From: Streptomyces genisteinicus
Lineage (GTDB): Bacteria; Actinomycetota; Actinomycetes; Streptomycetales; Streptomycetaceae
Assembly (NCBI RefSeq): GCF_014489615.1
Contig: NZ_CP060825.1
Span: forward strand, 7,486,001 to 7,550,000
Length of the DNA stretch: 64,000 bases
Reading direction: 5' to 3'
The position numbers and the translations under genes were made by a program. Positions within the stretch are counted from its first letter, which is position 1. Each line of letters starts with the position of its first letter. Positions 52,086 through 60,912 of this stretch are shown here, piece by piece. Under the pieces are notes generated by a model that saw only the letters and a program-made list of their open reading frames with translations, had not been told where the DNA came from and did no database searches.

Positions 52086-53966
52086 TCAGCGTCCCCGTCC
52101 CCGTCGCCGGCCGGTGCCGGGCAGCAGGTCGTCCTCGCGACGGGGATACATGGCCTCGATGTCCGCCGCGTGCACCCGCGCGATCTCCTGGCGGCGCAGC
52201 TTCAGACTCGGCGTCACCAGCCCGCTCTCGGCGGTGAACTCGCCGGGGAGGATGCGGAAGGCCCGGATCGACTCCGCCCTCGACACATGGGCGTTCGCCC
52301 GCGACACCGCCCGCTGGATCTGGGCCCGCAGATCCTCGTCCCCGGCCGTCTCCACACTGCTCCCGGCGCGCTTGCCCCGCAGCCGCCGCCAGTGGTCGAG
52401 CGCCTCGGGGTCGAGCGTGATCAGCGCGGCGACGTACGGCCGGTCGTCGCCCACCACCAGGCACTGGGAGATCAGCGGGTGGTGACGCAGCTGGTCCTCC
52501 AGGGCCGTCGGCGACACGCTCTTGCCGCCGCTGGTGATGATCACGTCCTTCTTGCGGCCGGTGATCACCAGATAACCCGCGTCGTCCAGCAGGCCCAGGT
52601 CGCCGGTGGCGAACCAGCCGTCCCGCAGCACCGCGTCCGTCGCCTCGCGGTTGTTGAGGTACCCGGCGAAGACCGTCTCGCCCCTGATCCACACCTCGCC
52701 GTCGTGCGCGACACGGATCTCGCTGCCCGGCATCGGTCTGCCCACGGTCCCGAAGCGGACCGCGCCGGGCGGCTGGGCGGTCACCGCGCCGGACGTCTCG
52801 GTCAGGCCGTACCCGTCGTACACGGTGATCCCCGCTCCCGCGTAGAACAGGCCCAGTTCACGGCGGAGCGTGGAGGCACCGGACACCGCGTTGCGCACCT
52901 GGCCGCCGAGCACCGCCCGCAGCCGCCGGTAGACGAGCCGGTCGTAGACGGCGTGCCGCGCCCGCAGGGCGGGGCTCGGGCCACGGCCGCTGCCGCGCGA
53001 GACGCGTTCCTCCGCCTCCGCGTGACGCATCGCCACATCGGCCGCCTTGTCGAAGACGTGTCCGCGGCCGGCCTCCTCCGCGGCCCGGCGTGCCGTGTGG
53101 AAGATCTTCTCGAAGACGTACGGCACGGCGAAGACGAACGTGGGCCGGAACGACGCCAGCGCCGGGAGCAGTTGCCGCGGCGCGATGTCGGGCTGGAGGC
53201 CGAGGCGGATGCCGCCGCGCAGGCAGCAGACGACGACCATCAGCCCGTAGACGTGCGCGACGGGAAGGAACGTGAGGATCGACGGCGCGGCGCCCGGTTC
53301 GGCGACCAGGACGCCCCATCCGTCGAGGAGGGTGCCGGTCTCGGCGGCCAGATTGGCGTGGGTGACGAGACAGCCCTTGGGCGTGCCGGTCGTCCCGGAG
53401 GTGTAGCAGACGACGGCGACCTGCTGCGGCTGGACCACGGCACGGTGGCGGTGCACCTCCTCGTCCGGCACACCGAGGCCGTCCTCGGCGAGAACTGACA
53501 GACAGTCGGCGTCCAGCTGCCACAGGGCCTTCAGCGTCGTCGCCGTGCCGCCGCCCGCGGCCACGGTCATCGCGTGGTGCTCGTGCTCCACCACGACGGC
53601 GCACACCCGTGCGTCCTCGAGGATCCAGCGCACCTGCTCGGTGGAGGAGGTGGGGTACACGGGGACGACCTCGGCGCCGACGTGCCAGAGGGCGTACGCG
53701 AGGACCGCCCACTCGTAGCGGGTGCGCGACATCAGGGCCACCCGGTCGCCGAAGCGGACCCCGTTGGCCAGCAGCCCTCTCGCCACGGCCGTCACCTGGT
53801 CGCGGAACTCCCCGGCGGTGACCGGTTCCCACACGTCGGGGCGCTCCGGACGGCGGCGCGAGAGCTGGACCAGCGAGGGATCGCGGTCGGCCGTCTCGTG
53901 GACCGAATCGGCCAGGCCCCCCGTCCGCAGCGGGCGGGAACCGTGCGGAAGACCGCGTACCTCCAT
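52086..53966 (-). CDS. Long-chain acyl-CoA synthetase (AMP-forming)
   Basis: This 626-residue ANL-superfamily ligase activates a fatty acid to acyl-AMP and then acyl-CoA. The P-loop A3 is YTSGTTGTPKG (about residues 190-200), A5 is YDGYGLTETSG, A7 is WFATGDLGLLDDAGY, A8 is the GRKKDVII hinge, and the A10 lysine lies in TPSLKLRRQEI. The layout fits FadD15/FACL-type enzymes attached to the membrane face. GGGGAGG stands 4 nt before the ATG at 53966. A longer frame upstream is not coding-like. Confidence 0.93.
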   Translation of the reverse strand: MEVRGLPHGSRPLRTGGLADSVHETADRDPSLVQLSRRRPERPDVWEPVTAGEFRDQVTAVARGLLANGVRFGDRVALMSRTRYEWAVLAYALWHVGAEVVPVYPTSSTEQVRWILEDARVCAVVVEHEHHAMTVAAGGGTATTLKALWQLDADCLSVLAEDGLGVPDEEVHRHRAVVQPQQVAVVCYTSGTTGTPKGCLVTHANLAAETGTLLDGWGVLVAEPGAAPSILTFLPVAHVYGLMVVVCCLRGGIRLGLQPDIAPRQLLPALASFRPTFVFAVPYVFEKIFHTARRAAEEAGRGHVFDKAADVAMRHAEAEERVSRGSGRGPSPALRARHAVYDRLVYRRLRAVLGGQVRNAVSGASTLRRELGLFYAGAGITVYDGYGLTETSGAVTAQPPGAVRFGTVGRPMPGSEIRVAHDGEVWIRGETVFAGYLNNREATDAVLRDGWFATGDLGLLDDAGYLVITGRKKDVIITSGGKSVSPTALEDQLRHHPLISQCLVVGDDRPYVAALITLDPEALDHWRRLRGKRAGSSVETAGDEDLRAQIQRAVSRANAHVSRAESIRAFRILPGEFTAESGLVTPSLKLRRQEIARVHAADIEAMYPRREDDLLPGTGRRRGRGR

Positions 53967-54599
53967 GTGACCTCCCCTTCGCCCCGAGTCCGGATTGTGC
54001 ACGCACCGGGGCGGGGAACGGAAGAGATCACCACAACCCCGCGGGGCGCGCGGCGTGTTCACCCGGCCCCTCGGGGGACGGGCATGCGGAACGGGCGGCT
54101 TTTGGCCAGAGCGGAGACCGGGCGGGCGCCGCGGACGGCGGACCGGCGGTGGGGGACGGGCCAAGGAACGTTACGGCGCGAAAAGTGACGCAGGTGAGAA
54201 AGCGGCCAATGTGGGCTTTCACCTCATCTTCGTGGTCCATGCAGGTCGCAGAGGTGCGATGATCGTGCGGGCGGCAGGGTTCGCAGGGGCGGCAGGGCGC
54301 GCTCCTGCGCGGCCGCTGCCGCCCGCCTCTGACATCCGGCCGGGTCACGGCACTCAGGAGGGCTCATGGCGTCCACGTCCCCCGCGCACCGGTGCGCGCA
54401 GTCGCCCGGGGACCGGCGGGGCGGCCGGCGGCGGTGCCCGCGGGGCGGTCGGGCGGACGGGAGTGACGGCCGCGGGCCGGCCGCGCTCCGACGCGGGTCG
54501 GCCGTCCGCGCCCGTCGGCCGGCCGTGCGCGGAGGGACGGCCGGCCGACGGGCCGGGCGGCGCGCCCCGAGCGGGGCTTTCTGTGCGGCGGTGGTTTCC
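53967..54599. other. Region without an established gene
   Basis: This 633-bp stretch contains an AT-richer part (54170-54260), which may hold a promoter, and AGGAGG 4 nt before an ATG at 54366. The frame from that ATG runs through the 18-bp minisatellite and then antisense to the GNAT gene up to 55478, so I do not call it as a gene. If real, the product would be an Arg/Gly/Cys-rich low-complexity protein. Confidence 0.35.
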
Positions 54600-54795
54600 G
54601 GCGGGGCCGAGGTCCCCGTGCGGACGGGGGTTCCCGTTGCGGACGCGGCTCGTTGCGGGAACGGGGCTCCTTGCCGGGACGGGGCTCCCTGCGCGGTCGA
54701 GGTTCCCTGTGCGGCCAACGTCCCCTGTGCGGTCGAGGTCTCCTGTGCGGACGGGGCTTCCGGCCCGGTCGACGTCCCCGGTCCGGATGCGGCTC
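54600..54795. repeat. 18-bp minisatellite, about 11 units
   Basis: Units approximate CCTGTGCGGWCGRGGYTC. Clear successive units start at 54652, 54670, 54688, 54706, 54724, 54742, 54760 and 54778, each 18 bp; one unit at 54636 is 16 bp. On the plus strand the frame from 54366 gives hexapeptides of type C-A-V-E-V-P or C-R-D-G-A-P. On the minus strand the frames give T-S-T-A-Q-G-type units. It sits 17 bp after the GNAT stop. Confidence 0.75.
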
Positions 54796-54812
54796 CCGGC
54801 GGGTGGGCCGGT

Positions 54813-55355
54813 TCAGGGGCGCGCGAGGCCCCATGTCTGGAGGGCGAACGGACGCCCCTTCTCCTGGCCGGTGATGAGCGGCACGTCGAGCAGGGTGAAC
54901 CCCGCCCTGGTGGCCACGGCGACGCTGGCGTCGTTCTCGGCCTCCAGTTCCAGGATGACCCGCTCCGCCCCGAGTTCGGCGAAGGCGTAGCCGGCCATGA
55001 CGTGCACCGCGCGTGCCGCGAGTCCCCTGCCGCGGTGCGCGGGGCCGACGGCGTAGCCGAGTTCGGTGCCCTCGGGGGAACGCCGGAGCATCACCTCGCC
55101 GAGCGGGGCGCCCCCGTCGGTGGTGATCGCGAGCAGGATCGCCGTGCCCTCCGCGCGCAGTGCGCGGGCCCGCGCGAGGCGGGCGCGGGCGGCGTCCGCG
55201 TCGAACGGCGAGACGATCGGCGTCCAGTGCGCGATGTCGGGGTGGTCGAAGAGCGCGGGCATCGCGTCGAGGTCGCCCTCCGTCCAGTCGCGCAGTACCA
55301 GGCCCCGGCCGGTCAGCTCCATGCGCTCGGGGAAGGGGGATGCGGTGCCGCTCAT
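54813..55355 (-). CDS. GNAT-family N-acetyltransferase (RimJ/RimL-like)
   Basis: This 180-residue acetyltransferase has the RimJ/RimL-type layout. It begins RGLVLRDWTEGDLDAMPAL, has the acetyl-CoA loop AHRGRGLAARAVHVM (about residues 108-122), and ends ENDASVAVATRAGFTLLDV. Family members acetylate ribosomal protein N-termini or small molecules. AGAGG lies upstream of the ATG at 55355; the frame extension to 55481 is not convincing. It is downstream of nothing on its strand and ends beside the minisatellite. Confidence 0.88.
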   Translation of the reverse strand: MSGTASPFPERMELTGRGLVLRDWTEGDLDAMPALFDHPDIAHWTPIVSPFDADAARARLARARALRAEGTAILLAITTDGGAPLGEVMLRRSPEGTELGYAVGPAHRGRGLAARAVHVMAGYAFAELGAERVILELEAENDASVAVATRAGFTLLDVPLITGQEKGRPFALQTWGLARP

Positions 55356-55622
55356 CGTCGAGACCTCTTCTGGCAGGTGAAGGACGAGGCAGGATATCCG
55401 GTGCCGCGCACCCGCCGGCCGCCCGGGCGTCTCCTGCGGCCCGCCCTCCGTGCGGGTGCCGCGCCGCCGGACTCTTGACATGACGAGTGCACGTCATGAT
55501 GCTGGAACGCTCGATTCCATCGATGTAAATCCCCCTTTCCCCCCACCAGCGGCGCCGGCCGGCGGCCTCCGCCCGTCCGGCGTCCCCGCCCCTACGGGCG
55601 GCGGACGACCAGGGAGCGACCT

Positions 55623-56750
55623 GTGGATCCCCTCCGCACACCAACCGGCACGCGACTCCGCGGGCACATCCGCCCGCGAACCGGTGCACGTAACCGCGCC
55701 CGCACCCGCGCCGCGGCCCTTGCCGCGGCCGCTCTCGCCGCGGTGATGTCCCTGTCGTCGGCCCCGCCGGTGGCCGCCGACCAGACGGCCCTCCGTGCCG
55801 CCGACCCCAGCGTGCTCCGCGTCGGCGGCACGTACATCTCCGTCCAGTCGACCGGCGGCGGCATCGCCGTGCGCCAGGCCTCGTCGACGGCGGGCCTCGC
55901 CTCGGCTCCCGCCCGGCAGGTCTGGGCGGACACCCGGGGGCTGGGCGAGGTGTGGGCACCGGAGATCGTCCGTGACGGCGGCCGGTACTACATCTACTTC
56001 GCGGCGGGGCGCGGCGCGGCCCACCGGATGTACGTAATCAGCTCGGGTTCTCCGGACAGCGGCTGGACCGCGGAGTCGAAACTCGCGCTGCCCGACGACA
56101 AGTGGGCCATCGACGGCACCCTGTTCACCTTCAACGGGCAGCGCTGGTTCGTCTGGTCGGGCTGGGCCGGCGACACGAACGTGGAGCAGAACCTCTACAT
56201 CGCCCGGATGAGCAGCCCGACCACGCCCACCGGACCGCGGTACGTCATCTCGCAACCGAGGGAGAGCTGGGAGCGGGTGGTCGGCAACCCGTTCATCAAC
56301 GAGGGGCCCGAGCCCATCAAGGATCCGAACGGACAGCTCCACATCGCGTACTCGGCCAACGGCAGCTGGAGCGACCAGTACTGCCTCGCCGACCTGCGCC
56401 TGCGCGCGGGCGGCGATCCGACGCACGTCTGGGACTGGTACAAGTCCAACGGCTGCCTGTTCGGTTCGAACCGCGCCACCATGATGCGCGGCTGGGACCC
56501 GACCCTGCATGTGAACGGTCCCGGGCACCACACCTTCGTCCTGCTCGACGGGGACATCGCCACCAGCCCCCCGGCCGGGCCGACCTTCCCGTCGATGTTC
56601 CACGCGGTCCCCAAGGGCACCCCGTACGCGTGGGAGAACCGCTACTGGTACACCGGTTCCTTCACCTGGTGGGGGAACACGACCTACAGCCGCGCGAACG
56701 TCCCCGGGCCGAACAACGACACGGGGTGGAGCCTGAAGTTCTTCGAGTAG
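55623..56750 (+). CDS. Secreted GH43-type glycoside hydrolase
   Basis: This 375-residue exported enzyme has a basic N-terminus and signal helix (about 24-53, ARTRAAALAAAALAAVMSL, cleavage near PPVAADQ). The five-bladed beta-propeller shows the GH43-like catalytic set: Asp in RAADPSVLRV (about residue 60), Asp in WAIDGTLFTF (about 160) and Glu in INEGPEPIKD (about 224). It probably attacks arabinan- or xylan-like polymers by inversion. The GTG at 55623 has GGAG upstream. It is followed by a terminator and a polysaccharide-lyase-like gene, so this is a small carbohydrate-degradation locus. Confidence 0.85.
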   Translation: MDPLRTPTGTRLRGHIRPRTGARNRARTRAAALAAAALAAVMSLSSAPPVAADQTALRAADPSVLRVGGTYISVQSTGGGIAVRQASSTAGLASAPARQVWADTRGLGEVWAPEIVRDGGRYYIYFAAGRGAAHRMYVISSGSPDSGWTAESKLALPDDKWAIDGTLFTFNGQRWFVWSGWAGDTNVEQNLYIARMSSPTTPTGPRYVISQPRESWERVVGNPFINEGPEPIKDPNGQLHIAYSANGSWSDQYCLADLRLRAGGDPTHVWDWYKSNGCLFGSNRATMMRGWDPTLHVNGPGHHTFVLLDGDIATSPPAGPTFPSMFHAVPKGTPYAWENRYWYTGSFTWWGNTTYSRANVPGPNNDTGWSLKFFE

Positions 56751-56842
56751 CACTCCCGGCGCCCCCGCCCCGCAGCGCCGCGCACGGTGGGCCGGGGGTG
56801 CCGGAAGCGGCGCCGGTCCCCGGCGGTCGCATGCCTTCCGCC

Positions 56843-56872
56843 AACGGGCGTTCACTCATGTGAACGCCCGTT
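56843..56872 (+). terminator. Hairpin terminator after the GH43 gene
   Basis: AACGGGCGTTCAC (56843-56855) pairs perfectly over 13 bp with 56860-56872 around a TCAT loop. It is followed by a T-containing tail CTGTCGTT. Confidence 0.75.
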
Positions 56873-56908
56873 CTGTCGTTCGGCTCCCGGCGGCTCCCTC
56901 TGCGGCTC

Positions 56909-56948
56909 TGGTCCAGACCTTGACGCGACACGGGCTCATGGCTACCTT
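56909..56948 (+). promoter_or_regulatory. Promoter of the alginate-lyase-like gene with a DasR-like site
   Basis: TTGACG (56920-56925) and TACCTT (56943-56948) are 17 bp apart. TGGTCCAGACC (56909-56919) directly before the -35 matches the core of the DasR element (TGGTCTAGACC) at 10 of 11 positions. The outer positions match poorly. Confidence 0.5.
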
Positions 56949-57031
56949 CCTGACACCTCGTGAATTCACATTGGCAAGAGTGGTTCACATATGAGAACGC
57001 CTCCGCCGTCGACGGAAAGGCATCACCCCCC

Positions 57032-58261
57032 ATGCGACACACAGCCCTCAGGACCGGCCTCCTCGCCGCTGCCGGCGCGCTGCTGGCCGGCGCCCTCGTC
57101 TCACCGGCCCGGGCGGACGGTCACCTCCCGGACGCCGGGCCCGCGGGCGCCGCCGCCGTGCCCGCCGCGCAGGCCGCGCCCGCCGTGTTCACCCACCCCG
57201 GTGTCGGTCTCGGCCGCGCCCAGCTGGACACCGTGCGGGCCCGGGTCGCCGCCGGCGCCGCACCCCAGGCCGCGGCCTGGAACCAGATGATGAACTCGCC
57301 GTACGCCTCCCTCTCGTACACCCCCCACCCGCGTGCAATCGTCGAGTGCGGCTCCTACTCCAACCCCGACAACGGCTGCAGGGACGAGCGCGAGGACGCG
57401 ATCGCGGCCTGGACCCACGCCCTGGCCTGGTACGTCACCCGTGACGACGCCCACGCCGCCAAGGCGATCCAGATCATGGACGCCTGGTCGGCCACGATCC
57501 GGGACCACACCAACAGCAACGCGCCGCTCCAGACCGCCTGGGCGGCGAGCTCCTGGCCCAAGGCCGCCGAGATCATCAAGCACGTCCACGGGGACTGGCC
57601 GAACGCCGGCCGCTTCGCCGCCATGCTGCGCGACGTCTACTACCCCGAGATACGGGGCGGTTCGAACTCCAACGGGAACTGGGAGCTGAGCATGACCCAG
57701 GCCCTCATGGGCATCGGCGTCTTCCTGGACGACAAGGCGATCTACGACCGCGCGGTCTCCCTCTACCGGGCCCGCGTCCCCGCCTTCGTCTACCTGACGT
57801 CCGACGGCGCGCTGCCCCGCACGAAACCCGGCGACGGCCGCGACACCCGCGACGAGATCATCGGCTACTGGCACGGGCAGACCACCTTCGTGAACGGACT
57901 CAGCCAGGAGACCTGCCGGGACTTCACCCACACCGGCTACGGCATCGCCGCCATGGCCCAGGTCGCCGAGACCTCCCGCATCCAGGGCCAGGACCTCTAC
58001 CCGGAGTTCGGCGAACGGATCCGGCACGCCCTCGGCCTCCACGCCACGTACGAACGCACCGCGCCGCCCTCCTGGCTGTGCGGCGGCACCGTGAAGCGGG
58101 GCCTCGGCCCGGTGAGCGAGGTCGGCTACAACGCGCTGCACAACCGGCTCGGCCACGCCATGACCAACACCGAGGCCTACACCCGTGCCGGGCGTCCGAT
58201 GGGCACCAACAACCTGTTCGTCGCCTGGGAGACCCTGACGCACGGCGACAACCCCTCCTGA
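57032..58261 (+). CDS. Secreted alginate-lyase-family protein
   Basis: This 409-residue exported protein has a signal peptide at about 1-28 (LRTGLLAAAGALLAGALVSP, ARADG). The mature part is a helical toroid of the alginate lyase (PL5-like) fold. It has NSNGNWELSMTQALMGIGVF (about residues 208-227), the aromatic and His residues of EIIGYWHGQTTFVNG, and ETCRDFTHTGYGIAAMAQVAE (about 295-315). Such enzymes cleave uronate polymers or related chains by beta-elimination. The exact substrate is open. It is preceded by a clear promoter and a DasR-like operator. Confidence 0.85.
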   Translation: MRHTALRTGLLAAAGALLAGALVSPARADGHLPDAGPAGAAAVPAAQAAPAVFTHPGVGLGRAQLDTVRARVAAGAAPQAAAWNQMMNSPYASLSYTPHPRAIVECGSYSNPDNGCRDEREDAIAAWTHALAWYVTRDDAHAAKAIQIMDAWSATIRDHTNSNAPLQTAWAASSWPKAAEIIKHVHGDWPNAGRFAAMLRDVYYPEIRGGSNSNGNWELSMTQALMGIGVFLDDKAIYDRAVSLYRARVPAFVYLTSDGALPRTKPGDGRDTRDEIIGYWHGQTTFVNGLSQETCRDFTHTGYGIAAMAQVAETSRIQGQDLYPEFGERIRHALGLHATYERTAPPSWLCGGTVKRGLGPVSEVGYNALHNRLGHAMTNTEAYTRAGRPMGTNNLFVAWETLTHGDNPS

Positions 58262-58396
58262 CGCTCCGGACCGGCCGCGGAAGACCCGGGGGCGGGGGGC
58301 CGGCCGGTCCCGGACACCCCGCCGTCCGGCGGGTCCGATGCGCGGCGCCCTCGACGCCGCCGCCGGCACCGCCCCTGACGACCCGTCACCCGGGAG

Positions 58397-59410
58397 TCAG
58401 GGGCGTGCCGCGCGGGACACCTCGCCGCCGAGGCGGCTCAGCGCCTCCATGGCCTCGCGCTCCACGCGGGACAGATCCCCGAGGATGCCGCCCGCCCGCA
58501 CGAGGCACTGCTCGTCGCCGGTCTCACCGGCCTCGCCGATCAGCTCCGCCGTCCGCGTCCACAGCGCCGCCGCCTCCGTGTAGAGCGCCAGGCCGGTGCG
58601 CAGGCGGCGGCTGTCGATCAGCCCCGTGCACTCGGCGAGGAAGTCGCGGTACAGGTTGCGGAACAGCGCGCCGCCGGTCCCGCCCCGCTCCATGAGGAGG
58701 GCCGCCTGCCGCAGGTCCCGGCCCGGGTCGGCGGCGCGCCGCTGCCAGGTGGGCACCATCGCGGACGCCTTCCCGATGCCCCGGTGCCCGAGGTTGGCGA
58801 TGGGCGGATGCAGGAAGGCGTCGGCACAGGCGGTCACGGCGGGCACGATCCTGCTGCGGGGTTCGGGTGCGTCGCGGGGCACGCCGACGGTGAACGACCG
58901 GTGCCTGGCCGTCATGGGGCCGCGTGCCGCCCGGGCCGCCGCCAGGTCCGTCAGACCGGTGGTCACCGCGCCGCCCTGCTGGGCGGTGTCGACGAGGTAC
59001 GCGGTGCTTTCGTCGTAGCCGTAGAGGGCGACGACATGGCCCCCGAAGTGCACTTTCGAGGCGAAGTACGGCAGGTGGTAGCTGTCGAGCTGGAGTCCGA
59101 CGGGCCGGCCCGCGTCGACGGCGGCGGTCACGTTCGCCCATGCCCTGCGGGGCGAGGAGGTCTCCTCGACGGTGAGTTCCAGCCCGAGTGCGGCGGCCAG
59201 GTTCCGCGTGAGTTCGAACGGTCTGACCCGGCCGCCGAGGAACGGGAAGTCCATGTTCCGGGCGTCCCAGTAGACGAACGACAGACCGGACCCGAGGCCG
59301 AAGAGCATCGGTTCGGACAGCTCGATGCCCTCGTGACGCAGCAGGACGTCCAGTGCCGTCGTCTCGCAGTGGACCATCCCCCGGGTGTCGACGCCGGGCA
59401 CCGTGGTCAT
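58397..59410 (-). CDS. BtrH N-terminal/DUF4872-type protein
   Basis: This 337-residue protein has a papain-like N-terminal domain of BtrH type (about 10-150). A likely Cys is in GMVHCETTALDVLLRHEG and a His in VHFGGHVVALYGYDE, followed by an Asp in AYLVDTAQQGG. A helical C-terminal domain (about 170-330) resembles DUF4872. In butirosin synthesis BtrH is an acyltransferase moving an acyl group from a carrier protein. The role here is unknown, and no such pathway is adjacent. Its ATG overlaps the stop of a short upstream frame as ATGA, with AAGGTG nearby. Confidence 0.82.
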   Translation of the reverse strand: MTTVPGVDTRGMVHCETTALDVLLRHEGIELSEPMLFGLGSGLSFVYWDARNMDFPFLGGRVRPFELTRNLAAALGLELTVEETSSPRRAWANVTAAVDAGRPVGLQLDSYHLPYFASKVHFGGHVVALYGYDESTAYLVDTAQQGGAVTTGLTDLAAARAARGPMTARHRSFTVGVPRDAPEPRSRIVPAVTACADAFLHPPIANLGHRGIGKASAMVPTWQRRAADPGRDLRQAALLMERGGTGGALFRNLYRDFLAECTGLIDSRRLRTGLALYTEAAALWTRTAELIGEAGETGDEQCLVRAGGILGDLSRVEREAMEALSRLGGEVSRAARP

Positions 59411-59598
59411 GCCGGCACCTTGCGGGCACGTGTCGCCGGCGGGTGCCGCGCGTACCGCAGGTGGCGACGGAGCCCCGGCGGTGCGCCGGCCGGGCCCGGG
59501 GGACGCGACCCGCGCTCGGGCGGCCGCGGGCGCGGCCGCCGGACACCGGGCCGGCGCAGCGGCGCGGAGCGTCGGATGGTGGGAGTTGCCGTGTGCAT
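59407..59598 (-). CDS. Small Arg/Pro-rich ORF coupled to the BtrH-like gene
   Basis: A 63-codon frame (begins MHTATPTIRRSAPLRRPG, ends RARKVPA) stops in an ATGA overlap with the BtrH-like start. The product would be very basic. Codon third positions are G/C-rich, but the composition also fits non-coding GC-rich DNA. No clear ribosome site lies at the right distance: GGAGGG is about 16 nt upstream. It is listed because exact stop-start overlap is a signal of coupling in this genome. Confidence 0.35.
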   Translation of the reverse strand: MHTATPTIRRSAPLRRPGVRRPRPRPPERGSRPPGPAGAPPGLRRHLRYARHPPATRARKVPA

Positions 59599-59935
59599 CG
59601 CCCCATCGTGGACCCTCCCGCCGGAGAAGCGCACGCCGCCACGGGGCCGCCGGTCTCCCCGGTGGGCGCACGCGTCGCTTCGCCCCTTCCCCGTTCCCGT
59701 CCCGGTCCCGCCACGGGTACCCGTCCCGGCCCCAGGCCGCGCCGCCGCACGGTCCGTCGTCCACGACGGCGCACGCGGGCTCGGCGGAGCGCAGGTTCGT
59801 GCGCCCGGTGCGCCTTCGCGCCCCCGGCAGGGGGATGGTCGCCGGGGCGGCCGGTACCCGACCATGAGCAGCCGGGCGGATGCCTTCGGGCGGTGCGGTC
59901 CGCCGGGTGTTCCGCGGGACGGTAGGGGGATCTCG
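59599..59935. other. Divergent intergenic region, 337 bp
   Basis: This lies between the small ORF/BtrH-like unit (minus) and the SDR gene (plus). I see no gene. GAGGG at about 59625 on the minus strand and GGGGGA before the SDR start are the only translation signals. It contains stretches such as CCGTTCCCGTCCCGGTCCCG with short direct repeats. Confidence 0.35.
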
Positions 59936-60790
59936 ATGGTGCGACGCTGGCTGATCACCGGATGTTCCTCGGGCCTCGGGGCGGCGCTGGCCGCGGCCGT
60001 GGCCCGCCGCGGCGACGTCGCGGTGGTCACCGCGCGCCGGGTCGCCGACCTGGAGCCGCACACGGCCGACTGGCCCGGCCGGCTCCACCCGGTGCCACTG
60101 GAACTGCGCGACCCCGCGCAGTGCGAGCGGGCCGTCCGCACCGCCGTCGAGCAACTCGGCGGCGTGGACGTCCTGGTGAACAACGCGGGGGCCGGCCTGT
60201 TCGGCGCGGCCGAGGAGGTCGGCGACGCCGAGATCCGCGACCAGCTGGAGACCCTGGTGGTGGGCCCCTGGCGGCTGGCGCGCCTGGTCCTGCCGCTGAT
60301 GCGCGCTCAGGGGCACGGGCACATCGTCAACGTCTCCTCCCTCGCGGGCCGCATGGCCTTCCCCGGCCTGAGCGCGTACGTCGCCGGCAAGTACGCCCTG
60401 GAGGGCATGAGTCAGGCCCTGGCCGCGGAGGTGTCCCCGCTGGGCATCCGCGTGACCGTGCTCGAACCGGGCGGCTTCGCCACCCGCTACGGGACCTCGC
60501 TCACCGAATCGGCCCGCCGGCTGCCCGCGTACACCGGGTCGACCGCCGCCACCCTCGCCGGGGTCCGCGGGATGGCCCACGACGCCGCCACCGGACGGCC
60601 CGGGGACTTCGCCGAACAGGTGCTCGCCGTCGTCACGGCCACCGGGCCGACGCCGCTGCGCGTCCCGATCGGGGCGGACGCCTACGCCTATCTCGAAGCG
60701 GCGGAGCAGGCAGCCCGGGACGAGCTCGCCGCCGCCCGTGCGCTGACCACCGGGTCCGTGCCGCCGTCCGACCCGCTCCCGGCGGTCTGA
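59936..60790 (+). CDS. SDR-family oxidoreductase
   Basis: This 284-residue classical short-chain dehydrogenase has cofactor motif LITGCSSGLGAALAAAV (about residues 6-22), NNAG in VLVNNAGAGLFG (about 80-91), the catalytic Ser in IVNVSSLAG, and YxxxK in SAYVAGKYALEG (about 148-159). The PGG-FAT segment and a tail of about 100 residues resemble the subgroup annotated as oxidoreductases/SDR of unknown substrate. GGGGGA lies 5 nt before the ATG at 59936; the longer frame upstream is rejected. Confidence 0.93.
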   Translation: MVRRWLITGCSSGLGAALAAAVARRGDVAVVTARRVADLEPHTADWPGRLHPVPLELRDPAQCERAVRTAVEQLGGVDVLVNNAGAGLFGAAEEVGDAEIRDQLETLVVGPWRLARLVLPLMRAQGHGHIVNVSSLAGRMAFPGLSAYVAGKYALEGMSQALAAEVSPLGIRVTVLEPGGFATRYGTSLTESARRLPAYTGSTAATLAGVRGMAHDAATGRPGDFAEQVLAVVTATGPTPLRVPIGADAYAYLEAAEQAARDELAAARALTTGSVPPSDPLPAV

Positions 60791-60912
60791 CCGGACGTCC
60801 CACGCGTGCGCCGGGTGCCCCGGCCGCGTACGGCGCACGCGCCCGCCGGGGCGGCTTGCCCGCAGTCGGAGCAATCCGAGGTGCCGCACCGCCGGGCCAC
60901 GAGGGTGGCCGG

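Noticed and set aside
54600..54795. CRISPR-like array
   Set aside because: Units are contiguous 18-mers with no spacers and no cas genes anywhere in the window. It is a minisatellite.
54366..55478. Plus-strand frame with perfect AGGAGG before its ATG
   Set aside because: After the minisatellite it runs antisense through a convincing GNAT gene, so it was not called as a gene. It is kept as a finding because of the repeat.
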